Below the pieces are notes generated by a model that worked only from the letters and a program-made list of their open reading frames with translations, had not been told where the DNA came from and ran no database searches. Below, piece after piece: positions 31,944 through 32,946 of a stretch of DNA of 32,946 bases. Position 1 is the first letter of the stretch. Every line of letters begins with the position of its first letter. The stretch comes from CAZTVF01 sp964616985 (GTDB taxonomy: Bacteria; Planctomycetota; Phycisphaerae; SM23-33), in contig CAZTVF010000057.1 in assembly GCA_964616985.1 (NCBI GenBank), positions 1 through 32,946 on the forward strand. Reading direction: 5' to 3'. The position numbers and the translations under genes are program-made.

Positions 31944-32946
31944 ATGCATGGATCGCCGGCCACGTGATCTACCCGTTGCACGAGCGGCTGATCGGCCGCA
32001 GGACATTCGCCTACCTCCGCCAGCTGGAGCAAAGCCAGTGGTGGCCCGCCGAAAAGCTCCGCCAACTGCAGTTGGACAAGCTGCGTGCCCGCGTCGCCGC
32101 GGCGATGCAACTGCCGGCGTACGCCGAGCTGACCGGCCTGCCCAGCGGCTGGCGGCCGCAATCGCTCGAGGACCTGGCCCGCCTGCCGCTCGTGGACAAG
32201 GCCCTGCTGGACGCGCGGCGCGAGCAACTTGTCGACCGCCGCGTCCCCGGCGACGCGATCGCCTACGCCACGGGCGGCTCGACCGGCCAGCCGCTGCGTT
32301 TTTACCTCGACCGCCGCCGCCAGGCCTACGACAAGGCCGCCCGCATGCGGACGCACGCGTGGTTCGGCCACAAGGTCGGCCAGCGCGAGGCCTACCTCTG
32401 GGGCTCGCCGGTGGAACTGGGCCGCCAGGACCGCCTCAAGAACCTCCGCGACCGCCTGACCAACGAACTGCTGCTGTCGGCGTTCGAACTGTCCCCCGCG
32501 TCCGTGGGCCCCATGCTCGCCCGGCTGACGGCGTTTCGCCCGCGGTGCCTGTTCGGCTATCCCAGCAGCATCGCGCTGCTGTGCCGCCTGGCCGCCGAGG
32601 CGAAGATCGCCATCGGACCGCTGCCATTGGCGGCCGTTTTCACCACGGCCGAGGTGCTGTACGACGACCAGCGGAAGTGCATCGAGCATGCATTCGGCGT
32701 GCCCGTCGCCGACGGCTACGGCAGCCGCGAGGGCGGATTCATCGCCCACCAGTGCCCCCGCGGCCGCATGCACATCACGTCGGAGAACGTCATCGTCGAG
32801 TTCCTCCGCGACGGCCGCCCCGCCGCCCCCGGCGAGGATGGCGAGATCGTCGTCACGCACCTGGACAACTACGCGATGCCCTTCATCCGCTACCGCACCG
32901 GCGACATCGGCCAGGCGTCCGACGAGGCCTGCCCCTGCGGCCGTGG
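31940..32946 (+). CDS. CapK-like adenylate-forming enzyme (phenylacetate-CoA ligase family), partial
   Basis: The frame runs off the right edge after 335 residues. The start is GTG 31940, overlapping the previous TGA and preceded by GAGGTG 5 nt upstream. Motifs of the family are A-T-G-G-S-T-G-Q-P (ATP loop), Y-G-S-R-E-G-G and F-I-R-Y-R-T-G-D-I-G. CapK-type proteins occur in capsule and EPS loci and are thought to activate an acyl group, perhaps for decorating the polymer; the substrate is unknown. The missing C-terminus should hold the lysine-bearing lid domain. A Cys-x-Cys near the edge (C-P-C-G) is common in this subfamily. Confidence 0.88.
   Translation, partial: MNAWIAGHVIYPLHERLIGRRTFAYLRQLEQSQWWPAEKLRQLQLDKLRARVAAAMQLPAYAELTGLPSGWRPQSLEDLARLPLVDKALLDARREQLVDRRVPGDAIAYATGGSTGQPLRFYLDRRRQAYDKAARMRTHAWFGHKVGQREAYLWGSPVELGRQDRLKNLRDRLTNELLLSAFELSPASVGPMLARLTAFRPRCLFGYPSSIALLCRLAAEAKIAIGPLPLAAVFTTAEVLYDDQRKCIEHAFGVPVADGYGSREGGFIAHQCPRGRMHITSENVIVEFLRDGRPAAPGEDGEIVVTHLDNYAMPFIRYRTGDIGQASDEACPCGR

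Overview
The window is GC-rich, densely coded bacterial DNA. It carries a PEP-CTERM protein and a large exopolysaccharide locus of the kind known beside exosortase (Xrt/EpsH) systems. High GC, PEP-CTERM sorting, a MalK-type sugar ABC operon and an ankyrin lipoprotein together suggest a planctomycete (Phycisphaerae-like). That assignment is inference; no rRNA or marker gene is present to confirm it.

Layout. (a) 1-1245: the 3' end of a gene that may be asparagine-synthetase-like, then a REP-associated (HUH/Y1) transposase gene framed by two 133-bp direct repeats, each ending in a long palindrome. (b) 1246-5385, minus strand: a complete carbohydrate ABC importer operon (binding protein, two permeases, ATPase) with ATGA overlaps. 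(c) 5537-8705, plus strand: an ankyrin-repeat lipoprotein, a PEP-CTERM surface protein with its own good sigma70-type promoter, and a small SAM methyltransferase. A third copy of the palindrome lies just after. (d) 8936-15444, minus strand: polysaccharide priming and export genes (in transcription order: polyprenyl-phosphate sugar transferase, Wza-like lipoprotein, Wzc-like chain-length protein, separate BY-kinase, FemAB-like protein, glycosyltransferase). (e) 15652-32946, plus strand: a 12-gene run divergent from (d): polysaccharide deacetylase, eight glycosyltransferases, a Wzx-type flippase, a FkbM methyltransferase, an O-antigen ligase/polymerase-like protein, an asparagine-synthase-type amidotransferase, and a CapK-like adenylate-forming enzyme cut by the window edge.

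How it fits together. The sugar transferase would load the first sugar on undecaprenyl phosphate. The glycosyltransferases would extend it, and the FkbM, amidotransferase, FemAB, deacetylase and CapK-like proteins would decorate it. The flippase and Wzy/ligase-like protein would move and polymerise or transfer it, and the Wzc/kinase/Wza set would control length and export. Several members look like the families known to travel with exosortase A, yet no exosortase gene is in the window. The PEP-CTERM protein is a plausible client of one encoded elsewhere.

The most unusual items are the transposase with its 133-bp framing repeats and dispersed palindromes, the 380-bp structured gap before the Wza gene, and repeated TTGA/GTGA stop-start overlaps in the large operon.
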